From NCBI RefSeq assembly GCF_001510895.1, contig NZ_LPWA01000109.1:186001-250000 (forward strand): 64,000 bases of DNA, written 5' to 3'. Source of the DNA: Mesorhizobium loti. Its GTDB lineage: Bacteria > Pseudomonadota > Alphaproteobacteria > Rhizobiales > Rhizobiaceae. The notes beneath the pieces were generated by a model. That model was not told the DNA's origin. It was given only the letters and a program-made list of their open reading frames with translations, and did no database searches. A program made the position numbers and the translations under genes. Position 1 is the first letter of the stretch. Every line of letters begins with the position of its first letter. Shown one piece after another: positions 1 to 8,319 of the stretch.

Positions 1-737
1 GCGATGTCGAAATCGTCATCGTGCCGCCGCCCTTCATGGCCGATGCTTTAGCCGCCGGCCGCATCGACGGCTATTGCGTCGGCGAGCCTTGGAACAGCGC
101 CGCCGTCGCTGCCGGCACCGGGCGCATCGTCACCGTCAAGGCGCTGCTGTGGCGCAACAGCCCGGAAAAGGTGATCGGTGTGCGCAAGGCGTGGGCCGAG
201 GATAATCCGGACGCGCTGGCGGCGCTGCTGAGGGCGCTGCATCATTCCGCCCGCTGGTGCCAGGACCCGGTAAACCGCGGCGAGTTGGCCGCGCTGATGG
301 CGAGACCCGCCTTCCTCGGGCAGCCGGAGGCGATCCAGATGCCGGCGCTCACCGGACGCCTTCAGCTCGGCGGCGGCGCGGGGCAGCGCGTCGAGGATTT
401 CTTCCTGCCGTTCGACAAGGCGGCGAACTTTCCGTGGAAGAGCCACGCGCTCTGGTTCTACACGCAGATGGTGCGCTGGGGGCAATTGCCGCACACGCCG
501 CAAAACCTGACGATCGCCCGCGACTGCTATCGGCCCGACCTCTATCGCTCGGCGCTGAAGCCGCTTGGCGTGGCGCTCCCCGGCGCCAATGCCAAGGTCG
601 AGGGCGCGCTGAAGGTCGCGACGCCTGTCGGTTCGGCAGGCGCGAGCCTTGTGCTTGGCCCCGACGGTTTCTTCGATGGCCAGATCTTCGATCCCGACCG
701 GATCGACGCCTACATAGCAGGGCAGAAGCGCGCCTGA
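1..737 (+). CDS. nasS: NasS-like nitrate sensor (NrtA/CmpA family), 5' end outside window
   Basis: This is the C-terminal ~244 residues of a nitrate-binding protein of the NrtA/CmpA family; the frame is open to the left edge, so the start lies outside the window. Visible family features are the segment GYCVGEPWNSAAV (residues following the GRIDG turn) and the RPDLYRSALKPLG stretch near the end. In NrtA-type transporters this fold is a periplasmic receptor, but in NasST systems a cytoplasmic version binds nitrate and holds or releases the antiterminator NasT. I favour NasS because the next element downstream is an ANTAR-type leader (941-1035) and no nrtBC permease or ATPase genes follow. The expected partner nasT would lie upstream of the window. 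An alternative is an orphan NrtA transporter component. Confidence 0.72.
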   Translation, partial: DVEIVIVPPPFMADALAAGRIDGYCVGEPWNSAAVAAGTGRIVTVKALLWRNSPEKVIGVRKAWAEDNPDALAALLRALHHSARWCQDPVNRGELAALMARPAFLGQPEAIQMPALTGRLQLGGGAGQRVEDFFLPFDKAANFPWKSHALWFYTQMVRWGQLPHTPQNLTIARDCYRPDLYRSALKPLGVALPGANAKVEGALKVATPVGSAGASLVLGPDGFFDGQIFDPDRIDAYIAGQKRA

Positions 738-754
738 TCATTTACGCGCCATTC

Positions 755-769
755 TTGTGCATTGCACAA
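755..769. promoter_or_regulatory. Perfect short palindrome upstream of the sigma-54 promoter
   Basis: TTGTGC-ATT-GCACAA is a perfect inverted repeat about 120 bases upstream of the -24/-12 promoter, a normal distance for a sigma-54 activator site. NtrC sites usually have arms in the GCAC...GTGC orientation, whereas these are GTGC...GCAC, so an NtrC assignment is not secure. It could also be a weak hairpin at the end of the preceding transcript. Confidence 0.3.
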
Positions 770-888
770 AATTTATGCGCCCTGCCCGTCCCGCTGATCA
801 ATGTTTGACCGGGCTCCCGTTCGGCCGGATCAACGCCTGATGCACCTATCAGTTTGATTTTCCTAGAAATCCTTCTTCGAGGCAAAAC

Positions 889-904
889 TGGCACGCTTCG
901 TGCT
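889..904 (+). promoter_or_regulatory. Sigma-54 (-24/-12) promoter of the nitrate operon
   Basis: The sequence TGGCACGCTTCGTGCT has GG and GC separated by exactly ten bases, which is the defining spacing of a sigma-54 promoter (consensus TGGCAC-N5-TTGCW). The TGGCACG half is a perfect match and the -12 half has GTGCT in place of TTGCT. Transcription would begin near 915, so the whole leader at 941-1035 is transcribed. Nitrogen control through NtrC is the expected activator in Rhizobiales; that part is inference. Confidence 0.75.
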
Positions 905-940
905 TTGGAATAGTCGAGCCCCTCGTGGGCAATGGAACAG

Positions 941-1035
941 GCGTCCAATGGCGGGCGCACAGGCAAAGCTGCCGCTCAGGTCGACGCGCGATCCCGGATG
1001 TACGGACGCGAGAGGGCCTGGACGGCAGCTTTTTT
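941..1035 (+). promoter_or_regulatory. ANTAR-type antitermination leader RNA (NasT target)
   Basis: Two stem-loops with hexanucleotide loops are visible. The first is GCGTCC-AATGGC-GGGCGC at 941-958 (six base pairs, one G-U). The second is GGC-AAAGCT-GCC at 962-973. Both loops have A at position 1 and G at position 4, the known signature recognised by ANTAR-domain antiterminators. The second stem-loop uses the same bases as the left arm of the terminator at 966-1035, so the two structures are mutually exclusive. In NasST systems nitrate frees NasT, which stabilises the two-loop form and allows read-through into the nitrate assimilation genes. The neighbouring NasS-like gene supports this reading. 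Confidence 0.8.
966..1035 (+). terminator. Leader terminator controlled by antitermination
   Basis: AAGCTGCCG (966-974) pairs perfectly with CGGCAGCTT (1023-1031), and the stem is extended by CAGG (977-980) with CCTG (1017-1020). The right arm runs directly into six T residues (1030-1035). This is an intrinsic terminator about 20 bases before the first small gene and about 265 bases before the transporter gene. Confidence 0.8.
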
Positions 1036-1056
1036 CGTTTTGGACCGGAGACGACG

Positions 1057-1236
1057 ATGACGAAACGGATCGGAACTGGCGCTTCGCTGAAGGACTTCAC
1101 CCGCCGCGATTTCCTGATGAGCAGCGCGCTGACGGTGGCGCTCGTCATAGCGGCGCTCCTGTTGTTTCCCATCGGTCACGAGACAGAGGGCAACAGTCCG
1201 CAAGTGACCACGCAAGCCCCGATCTCACCACGCTGA
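1057..1236 (+). CDS. Small membrane or exported peptide in the nitrate operon
   Basis: A 59-residue product starts at an ATG preceded by a GGAG motif (1047-1050), shortly after the leader terminator. It carries a TRRDFLMSS stretch followed by one hydrophobic segment (about residues 22-42). The start therefore resembles a Tat signal or a single-pass anchor. After the hydrophobic stretch there are only about 17 polar residues. I do not recognise a family. Its position as the first open frame behind the antitermination site means it is expressed together with the nitrate transporter; a role as a small accessory subunit is only a guess. Confidence 0.5.
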   Translation: MTKRIGTGASLKDFTRRDFLMSSALTVALVIAALLLFPIGHETEGNSPQVTTQAPISPR

Positions 1237-1300
1237 CCGATGCCGCGCCCCTGATCAACACAACTCGCGGTGCCTCCCACGCCGCAAACCGGAGCCGACC

Positions 1301-2602
1301 ATGACCGCAAACCTCCCAGCCGCGCCCAGCCAGGACAGTGCGTCCCGGCAAGCGCTCGTCATGTCCACCATCGCCTTCACCGTCTGCTTCGCGGTGTGGA
1401 CGATCTTTTCCATCATCGGCGTGCGCATAAAGCAGGAGCTCGGCCTCAACGAGACCGAGTTCGGCCTGCTGGTCGGCACGCCCATCCTGACAGGCTCCCT
1501 CGTGCGCATCGTGCTCGGCGTCTGGACCGACCGCTACGGCGGCCGTCTGGTCTACACCGCGACCATGCTCGCGGCGGCGGTCGCGACCTTCCTGCTCGCC
1601 TTCGCGCATACCTATGAGCAGATGCTGATCGCGGCGCTCGGCGTCGGGCTTGCCGGCGGTTCCTTCGCTGTCGGCGTCGCCTATGTCTCGCGCTTCTTCC
1701 CCGCCGGAAAGCAAGGCACGGCGCTCGGCATTTTCGGCGTCGGCAATGTCGGCGCCGCGGTCACCAAGTTCCTGGCGCCGCTCGTGCTGCTTGCCTGGGG
1801 CTGGCAGTCGGTGGCGCTGATCTGGGCCGCGGCGCTGGTCGTCATGGCCATCGTGTTCTGGTTCACGACCGATGACGATCCGGTCATCCGCGAGCGCCGA
1901 GCCGGCAAGTCGGCACCGCCAAGAAGCTTCTGGCAGGAATTCGCGCCGCTGAGGAACCTGCAGGTCTGGCGCTTCGCCTTCTACTATTTCTTCTCCTTCG
2001 GTGCGTTCGTGGCGCTGTCGCTCTGGCTGCCGCGCTACCTGATCGGCGTCTACGGCTTCGGCATCGCCACCGCCGGCATGATCGGCGCCGCCTATTCAAT
2101 TCCCGCGAGCATCTTCCGCGCCTATGGCGGCGTGCTTTCCGACCGCGTCGGCGCCCGCACGGTGCTCTATTGGACATTTTCGGTTTGTGCCGTCGCGACT
2201 CTCGTTCTGTCTCTCCCCTCGGCAGACTATGTCGTGCGTGGTATCAGCGGGCCGATCCCCTTCCATTTCGAGATCGGCCCGCTTGCCTTCATCGCTGTCG
2301 CCTTCGTGCTCGGCTTCTTCATGAGCCTCGGCAAGGCCGCCGTCTATAAGCACATCCCGGTCTACTACCCGCAGAGCGTCGGCGCGGTCGGCGGCGTGGT
2401 CGGCATGATCGGCGGTCTCGGCGGCTTCATCCTGCCGATCGCCTTCGGCGCGCTGAACGACCTCACCGGTGTCTGGTCGAGCTGCTTCATGCTGCTGTTC
2501 TTGATCGTCGTCTCGTGCCTGGTCTGGATGCACGTCACCATCCGCCGGATGGAGCGGGCGGCCGCAGTCAAGACCGCGTCACTCTCCTACGCCGCCGAAT
2601 AG
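1301..2602 (+). CDS. narK: NarK/NasA-type nitrate/nitrite MFS transporter
   Basis: A 433-residue major facilitator protein with about twelve hydrophobic segments, a normal length for the nitrate-nitrite porter family. Family-typical glycine-rich stretches are seen at GIFGVGNVGAAV (about residues 145-156) and GMIGGLGGFILPIAFG (about 368-383), the two nitrate-signature-like regions. A conserved WTDRYGGR loop lies between helices 2 and 3. It stands 17 bases before nirB and is the first full-size gene after the antitermination leader, so it probably imports nitrate for NasA. The start ATG at 1301 is favoured because the protein begins just before the first membrane helix. Confidence 0.9.
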   Translation: MTANLPAAPSQDSASRQALVMSTIAFTVCFAVWTIFSIIGVRIKQELGLNETEFGLLVGTPILTGSLVRIVLGVWTDRYGGRLVYTATMLAAAVATFLLAFAHTYEQMLIAALGVGLAGGSFAVGVAYVSRFFPAGKQGTALGIFGVGNVGAAVTKFLAPLVLLAWGWQSVALIWAAALVVMAIVFWFTTDDDPVIRERRAGKSAPPRSFWQEFAPLRNLQVWRFAFYYFFSFGAFVALSLWLPRYLIGVYGFGIATAGMIGAAYSIPASIFRAYGGVLSDRVGARTVLYWTFSVCAVATLVLSLPSADYVVRGISGPIPFHFEIGPLAFIAVAFVLGFFMSLGKAAVYKHIPVYYPQSVGAVGGVVGMIGGLGGFILPIAFGALNDLTGVWSSCFMLLFLIVVSCLVWMHVTIRRMERAAAVKTASLSYAAE

Positions 2603-2619
2603 ATCGGAGCTGACCGGAC

Positions 2620-5070
2620 ATGAGCGAAAAACTCGTCATCATCGGCAACGGCATGGCGCCCGGCAGGATGCTCGAGCACCTGCTGGAAGCAGCACCCGAC
2701 CGATACGCCGTGACCATCTTCAACGCCGAGCCGCGCGTGAACTACGACCGCATCATGCTGTCGCCAGTGCTTTCGGGCGAGAAGGAATTCGAAGAAATCG
2801 TCATCCATGGCGACGGCTGGTACATCAAGCACGGCATCACCCTTTACAAAGGGCACAGGATCGTCGCCATCGACCGGGAGGCGAAGACCGTCACCTCGGA
2901 CCACGGCGTGACCGAGAGCTACGACCGTCTCGTCATCGCCACCGGCTCGGTGCCCTTCATCATTCCGGTGCCCGGCAAGGACCTGCCTGGCGTGCTGACC
3001 TATCGCGATCTCGACGACGTCAACGCCATGCTGTTTGCCGCGCAGTCGCGCGCCAAGGCGATCGTCATCGGCGGCGGCTTGCTCGGGCTCGAAGCCGCGG
3101 CGGGGCTGAAGGAGCGCGGCATGGATGTCACCGTGCTCCACGTCATGCCGACGCTGATGGAACGCCAGCTCGACCCGGCCGCCGGCTACCTGCTGCAGAA
3201 GGCCGTCGAGGCGCGCGGCATCAAGGTCATGACCAAGGCCAACACCAAGGCCATTGTCGGCAATGGCAAGGTCGAGGGCGTCGAATTGATGGACGGCACG
3301 ATCATCCCGGCGACGCTGGTCGTGATGGCGGTCGGTATCCGCCCGAACAGCGCCCTGGCCAAGGACGCCGGGCTGGAGGTCAATCGCGGCATCGTCGTCG
3401 ACGACCGCATGCAGACGTCCGATCCCGCCATCATGGCGCTCGGCGAATGCGCGGAGGTCGGCGGCCATGTCTATGGGCTGGTCGCCCCTCTCTACGAGAT
3501 GGCCCGCGTCGCAGCCGCCGGGCTGTCGGACGGCGAGGACAATCGCTTCGTCCATTCCGACACGCCGACCAAGCTCAAGGTCACCGGCATCGACCTCTAT
3601 TCGCTGGGCGACTTCGCCGACGGCGACGACCGCGAGGAGATCATCCTGCGCGACGCATCCGCCGGCATCTACAAGCGCGTCGTGCTGCAGGACAACCGCA
3701 TCATCGGCACGGTGCTGTTCGGCGAAACGGCCGACGGCGCCTGGTTCAACGACCTCAAGAAGAAGGCGACCGACATCTCGGAGATGCGCGACACGCTGAT
3801 CTTCGGCCAGGCGTTCCAGGGAGGCGCTTCCTCGGACCCTTTGGCGGCCGTTGCGGCACTGGCGGGTGATGCGGAAATCTGCGGCTGCAACGGCGTCTGC
3901 AAGGGCAAGATCACCGGCGCGATCAAGAGCAAGGGCCTGACCGGGCTCGACGACGTGCGCGCCCACACCAAGGCCTCGGCCTCGTGCGGTTCGTGCACGG
4001 GTCTCGTCGAGCAGCTGCTGAAGCTCACGCTGGGCGAGGCCTACAATCCGGCGGCGGTGCAGCCGATGTGCGGCTGCACGAGCCTCGGCCACGACGATGT
4101 GCGACGCCTGATCAAGGCAAAGGGCCTGAAGACGATCCCTGCCGTCATGCAGGAGCTCGAATGGCAGACCTCCTGCGGCTGCGCAAAATGCCGGCCGGCG
4201 CTCAACTACTATCTGGTCTGCGACTGGCCGGACCAATATGTCGACGACTACCAGTCGCGCTTCATCAACGAACGAGTGCACGCCAACATCCAGAAGGACG
4301 GCACCTATTCGGTGGTGCCGCGCATGTGGGGCGGCGTCACCAGCGCTGGCGAATTGCGCGCCATCGCCGATGTGGTCGACAAGTTCCGCATCCCGACCGT
4401 GAAAGTGACCGGCGGCCAGCGCATCGACATGCTTGGCATCCGCAAGGAAGACCTGCCGGCGGTGTGGGCCGATCTCGGCAAGGCCGGCTTCGTCTCCGGC
4501 CATGCCTATGCCAAGGGCTTGCGCACGGTGAAGACCTGCGTCGGCTCCGACTGGTGCCGCTTCGGCACGCAGGATTCGACTGGTCTCGGCATCCGCATCG
4601 AGAAGTTCATGTGGGGCTCCTGGACGCCGGCCAAGGTGAAGATGGCGGTGTCGGGATGCCCGCGCAACTGCGCGGAGGCAACCTGCAAGGATGTCGGCGT
4701 GGTCTGCGTCGACTCAGGTTACGAGATCCATTTCGCAGGTGCCGCCGGCCTCGACATCAAGGGCACCGAAGTGCTCGGCCTGGTGAAGACCGAGGACGAG
4801 GCATTGGAGGTGATTGTGGCGCTCGTCCAGATGTATCGCGAGCAGGCCCGCTACCTGGAGCGCATCTACAAATGGGCCAAGCGCGTCGGCACCGCCGAGA
4901 TCAGACGGCAGATCCTGGACGACGTCGAGAAGCGCCGCGCCTATTTCGACCGTTTCGTCTTTTCGCAGAAATTCGCGCAGGTCGATCCTTGGTCGGAGCG
5001 CGTCTCCGGCAAGGACAAGCACGAGTTCCGGCCGATGGCGTCGGTCGGATTTGCGGAGGCGGCGGAGTGA
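2620..5070 (+). CDS. nirB: Assimilatory nitrite reductase large subunit NirB
   Basis: An 816-residue siroheme enzyme that reduces nitrite to ammonium with NAD(P)H. The order of parts is an FAD/NAD(P)-binding flavoprotein region (residues 1 to about 310, starting KLVIIGNGMAPGRML), two BFD-like [2Fe-2S] modules (CGCNGVCKG at about 427 and CGCTSLGHDD at about 488), then the nitrite/sulfite reductase domain. The siroheme/[4Fe-4S] ligands are seen as KTCVGSDWCRFG (about 638-649) and SGCPRNC (about 678-684). The length is normal for the family. It lies between narK and nirD in one transcription unit, interrupted only by the palindromic element at 5105-5260. Confidence 0.96.
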   Translation: MSEKLVIIGNGMAPGRMLEHLLEAAPDRYAVTIFNAEPRVNYDRIMLSPVLSGEKEFEEIVIHGDGWYIKHGITLYKGHRIVAIDREAKTVTSDHGVTESYDRLVIATGSVPFIIPVPGKDLPGVLTYRDLDDVNAMLFAAQSRAKAIVIGGGLLGLEAAAGLKERGMDVTVLHVMPTLMERQLDPAAGYLLQKAVEARGIKVMTKANTKAIVGNGKVEGVELMDGTIIPATLVVMAVGIRPNSALAKDAGLEVNRGIVVDDRMQTSDPAIMALGECAEVGGHVYGLVAPLYEMARVAAAGLSDGEDNRFVHSDTPTKLKVTGIDLYSLGDFADGDDREEIILRDASAGIYKRVVLQDNRIIGTVLFGETADGAWFNDLKKKATDISEMRDTLIFGQAFQGGASSDPLAAVAALAGDAEICGCNGVCKGKITGAIKSKGLTGLDDVRAHTKASASCGSCTGLVEQLLKLTLGEAYNPAAVQPMCGCTSLGHDDVRRLIKAKGLKTIPAVMQELEWQTSCGCAKCRPALNYYLVCDWPDQYVDDYQSRFINERVHANIQKDGTYSVVPRMWGGVTSAGELRAIADVVDKFRIPTVKVTGGQRIDMLGIRKEDLPAVWADLGKAGFVSGHAYAKGLRTVKTCVGSDWCRFGTQDSTGLGIRIEKFMWGSWTPAKVKMAVSGCPRNCAEATCKDVGVVCVDSGYEIHFAGAAGLDIKGTEVLGLVKTEDEALEVIVALVQMYREQARYLERIYKWAKRVGTAEIRRQILDDVEKRRAYFDRFVFSQKFAQVDPWSERVSGKDKHEFRPMASVGFAEAAE

Positions 5071-5104
5071 TGGAGATGCGTCTCGCCTTGCGCCCCGTCG
5101 TACC

Positions 5105-5260
5105 GACCCCCTCTGGCCTGCCGGCCATCTTCCCCTCAAGGGGGGAGATTCCCTTGCGCCCAGGCTTTCACCAATCTTCAACGTTGCAGGATGGGCGCCA
5201 AGGGCGGCGCTGCCGATCTCCCCCCTTGAGGGGAAGATGGCCGGCAGGCCAGAGGGGGTC
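5105..5260. repeat. Long palindromic intergenic element (45-bp perfect arms)
   Basis: Bases 5105-5149 and 5216-5260 are perfect reverse complements over 45 positions, separated by 66 bases. Each arm contains the blocks CTGGCCTGCCGGCCATC and CCCCTCAAGGGG. The element sits between nirB and nirD in an otherwise tight operon and would form a very stable hairpin in the transcript. Its form is that of the RIME-like palindromic repeats scattered between genes in Rhizobium and Mesorhizobium; the exact family was not checked. Confidence 0.85.
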
Positions 5261-5301
5261 GCATCGACTGGGCTCGACTCACAACAAAAGGGCCTCTCTA
5301 A

Positions 5302-5631
5302 ATGAACTGGATCGCCATCGGCACCATCACCGACATCCCGCTACGCGGCGCGCGTTGCGTTGCGACACCGCAAGGCAAGATCGCCGTCTTCCGCACCGCG
5401 CACGACCAAGTCTTCGCCCTTGACGACCACTGCCCGCACAAGGGCGGGCCACTCAGCCAGGGCATCGTCCATGGCGCGGCGGTGACCTGCCCACTGCACA
5501 GTTGGGTGATCTCGCTGGAGACGGGCAAGGCGCTCGGCGCCGACGAAGGCTCGGTGAGGACGCTTCCCGTCAAGATCGAGGGCGACCGCCTTTTCATCGC
5601 GCTTGAAGCGCTGGCCTCGAAAGCGGCCTGA
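5302..5631 (+). CDS. nirD: Nitrite reductase small subunit NirD (Rieske-type)
   Basis: A 109-residue Rieske-fold protein. It keeps the full set of cluster ligands, CPHKGG (about residues 44-49) and CPLHSW (about 63-68), unlike enterobacterial NirD proteins that have lost them. It would therefore bind a [2Fe-2S] centre and pass electrons within the NirBD complex. The stop is three bases before the ATG of the nitrate reductase gene, so the two are coupled. It is separated from nirB by the palindromic repeat, which may lower or stabilise distal expression. Confidence 0.92.
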   Translation: MNWIAIGTITDIPLRGARCVATPQGKIAVFRTAHDQVFALDDHCPHKGGPLSQGIVHGAAVTCPLHSWVISLETGKALGADEGSVRTLPVKIEGDRLFIALEALASKAA

Positions 5632-5634
5632 GGC

Positions 5635-8304
5635 ATGGAAGAAGCACGCGAGGTGAGGACCACCTGCCCCTATTGCGGGGTAGGCTGCGGCGTGCTGGCC
5701 GAGATCGCCGCGGACGGCAAGACGACCGTCCGCGGCGATCCCGATCATCCTGCCAATTTCGGCCGGCTCTGCTCGAAGGGCGCCGCGCTTGGCGAGACGC
5801 TCGGCCTGGAAGGCCGCGCCCTTTACCCGGAAATTGGCGGTAAGCAGGCTGGCTGGAACGAAGCGCTCGACCTCGTGGCCAACAAATTCTCGCAGGTTAT
5901 TGCCGAACATGGCCCGGACTCCGTCGCCTTCTATGTCTCCGGCCAATTGCTCACCGAGGACTATTACGTCGCCAACAAGCTGATGAAGGGTTTTATCGGC
6001 TCGGCCAATATCGACACCAATTCGCGGCTCTGCATGGCTTCGTCCGTCGCCGGCCATCGCCGCGCTTTCGGCGAGGACATCGTTCCCGGCGTCTATGAGG
6101 ATTTCGAGCGCGCCGATCTTGTCGTGCTCACCGGTTCCAACGCCGCATGGTGCCATCCCGTGCTCTACCAGCGCATGCTTGCGGCGCGGAGCGAACGCGG
6201 AACCAGGATCGTCGTCATCGATCCGCGCCGCACCGCCACGGTCGATGAGTGCGATCTGCATCTGGCACTCGATCCGGGCACGGACGTGCTGCTGTTCAAC
6301 GGGCTGCTCGCGCATCTCGTCCAGAACGGAAAGACCGATGCCGGCTTCATCCGCGACAGCACCTCGGGCTTCGACCCCGTGGCCGCGCTGGCCGCTGCCG
6401 ATGCGCCGTCGATTGCGCGCGCCGCGAAAGGGTGCGGGCTGGCGGCCGCCGATGTCCAGGCCTTCTACGATCTCTTCGCCGGCACCGAGCGTACGGTCAC
6501 CGTCTACAGCCAGGGCGTCAACCAGTCGGCACACGGAACTGACAAGGTCAACGCCATCATCAACTGCCATCTCGCCACCGGCCGCATCGGCAAGCCTGGC
6601 ATGGGACCGTTCTCGGTCACCGGCCAGCCGAACGCCATGGGAGGCCGCGAGGTGGGAGGCCTGGCGAACCAGCTCGCCGCGCATATGGACTTCGCGGATG
6701 AGGCGAACATCGACCGCGTCTCCCGCTTCTGGGATGCGCCCAACGTCGCGCGCCGCTCCGGTCTGAAGGCCGTGGAGATGTTCCATGCAGTTGCCGACGG
6801 CCGCATCAAGGCACTGTGGGTCATGGGCACCAACCCCGCGGTCTCGATGCCGGACGCTTCGCGCGTCCGCGCCGCCATGTCCAAATGCGATTTCGTCGCC
6901 GTCTCGGATGTCACCCGCACCGACACCACGCGCTATGCCGACGTGCTGCTGCCGGCCACCGCCTGGGGCGAGAAGGACGGCACGGTCACCAATTCGGAAC
7001 GGCGGCTGTCGCGTCAGCGGCCGTTCCTGCCGTCGCCGGGCGAGGCGAAAGCCGATTGGCGCATCATTTGCGAGGTCGCCGCACGCATGGGTTTTGGCGA
7101 CGTCTTCGCCTACCAGACGCCGGCCGAGATCTTCCGCGAGCATGCCGCGCTCTCCGCCTTCGAGAACAACGGCGAACGCCTTTTCGACCTCGGCGGCCTC
7201 GCCGATCTCGGTGACATGGACTACGCCGCCTTCCCTCCGCGCCATTGGCCTGCGCCGGAGCGGCGCGAGCAGCAGACGAGGCTGTTTGCCGATGGCCGCT
7301 TCCCGACGCCCGACGGCCGCGCGCGCTTCGTGCCGGTGCGGCAGGAGGCGACTGCCTTCACGGTCGACGCGGACTATCCGCTCTCCCTGAACACGGGCCG
7401 GCTGCGCGACCAGTGGCACACCATGACGCGCACCGGCAACGTGCCGCGCCTGATGGCGAATACGCCGGAGCCGGCGGTCGATCTCCATCCTGCGGATGCG
7501 GCCGCGCATCACCTCAAGGACGGCGATCTTGCCCGTCTTTCGACGCGCTTCGGCTTCGCCCGCGCAAGAGTACGCGTAACGGAGGCGCAGCGGCGCGGCC
7601 AGGCTTTCATGCCCATGCATTGGAGCGGCCACTTCGCCGCCAGGGCCTCGGCAGGCCTTTTGTCCTCGCCGGTCACCGACCCGCATTCCGGCCAGCCGGA
7701 GCTCAAGCATGTCCCGGCGAGAATCGTGCGGGAGACAACCGGCTGGGCCGGCGTGCTCATCGCACGCCGCGATCTCAGACCAACGGGCTTCGTCCACTGG
7801 AGCCGGCATGCGGTCGAGGGCGGCTGGGTCTACGAATTGACCGGGACCGAGCCGCCTGACCAGGGCATTCTTCTGGCGCGCAAGCTGCTCGGCGTCCAGC
7901 GGCAGGATCAGCTCCTCGAATACACCGATCGCCGCGGGCTCGCCTATCGCGCCGCTGCGATCGACGAAAGCGGCGCCATGGCCGAGGCCCTGCTGGTCGC
8001 CGCTCCGGACCAGCTTCCGGTGCGGGACTGGCTGGTATCCCTTTTAGCCACGCGCCAGCCGCTGTCGACGGCCGACCGCCACGCGCTCCTATCCGGACGC
8101 TCCCCAGTACCCTTGCCCGCCATCGGGCGGGTCGTGTGCGCGTGCTTCCATGTCGGCGTCAACCAACTCGCTGCGGCTGTCGCTTCCGGATGCAACAGCC
8201 TGGAGGCGATCGGTTCGACGCTGCGCGCCGGCACCAACTGCGGTTCATGCCGCTCAGAGATAAGAGCGATCATCGACGCCCGCCAGATTCAGGCAGCCGA
8301 GTGA
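5635..8304 (+). CDS. nasA: Assimilatory nitrate reductase catalytic subunit NasA
   Basis: An 889-residue molybdenum enzyme that reduces nitrate to nitrite in the cytoplasm. The N-terminus has the [4Fe-4S] motif CPYCGVGC with a distal GRLCSKG cysteine (residues about 10-48). Molybdopterin oxidoreductase domains follow (about 50-560), then the molybdopterin dinucleotide-binding domain (about 575-690, with LNTGRLRDQWHTMTRTG). A C-terminal BFD-like [2Fe-2S] domain is marked by VCACFHVG and NCGSCRSEI (about 826-880), typical of NADH- or ferredoxin-linked NasA/NasC enzymes. No leader peptide is seen. It closes the nitrate operon, and the next genes run on the other strand. Confidence 0.95.
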   Translation: MEEAREVRTTCPYCGVGCGVLAEIAADGKTTVRGDPDHPANFGRLCSKGAALGETLGLEGRALYPEIGGKQAGWNEALDLVANKFSQVIAEHGPDSVAFYVSGQLLTEDYYVANKLMKGFIGSANIDTNSRLCMASSVAGHRRAFGEDIVPGVYEDFERADLVVLTGSNAAWCHPVLYQRMLAARSERGTRIVVIDPRRTATVDECDLHLALDPGTDVLLFNGLLAHLVQNGKTDAGFIRDSTSGFDPVAALAAADAPSIARAAKGCGLAAADVQAFYDLFAGTERTVTVYSQGVNQSAHGTDKVNAIINCHLATGRIGKPGMGPFSVTGQPNAMGGREVGGLANQLAAHMDFADEANIDRVSRFWDAPNVARRSGLKAVEMFHAVADGRIKALWVMGTNPAVSMPDASRVRAAMSKCDFVAVSDVTRTDTTRYADVLLPATAWGEKDGTVTNSERRLSRQRPFLPSPGEAKADWRIICEVAARMGFGDVFAYQTPAEIFREHAALSAFENNGERLFDLGGLADLGDMDYAAFPPRHWPAPERREQQTRLFADGRFPTPDGRARFVPVRQEATAFTVDADYPLSLNTGRLRDQWHTMTRTGNVPRLMANTPEPAVDLHPADAAAHHLKDGDLARLSTRFGFARARVRVTEAQRRGQAFMPMHWSGHFAARASAGLLSSPVTDPHSGQPELKHVPARIVRETTGWAGVLIARRDLRPTGFVHWSRHAVEGGWVYELTGTEPPDQGILLARKLLGVQRQDQLLEYTDRRGLAYRAAAIDESGAMAEALLVAAPDQLPVRDWLVSLLATRQPLSTADRHALLSGRSPVPLPAIGRVVCACFHVGVNQLAAAVASGCNSLEAIGSTLRAGTNCGSCRSEIRAIIDARQIQAAE

Positions 8305-8319
8305 AATCCGCCTGGCCGC

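Noticed and set aside
2587..4503. Long open frame on the minus strand opposite nirB
   Set aside because: High GC makes long antisense frames common; it has no recognisable domains and overlaps a certain gene.
5341..7809. 822-codon minus-strand frame opposite nirD/nasA
   Set aside because: Arg/Gly/Ala-rich shadow of nasA with no motifs.
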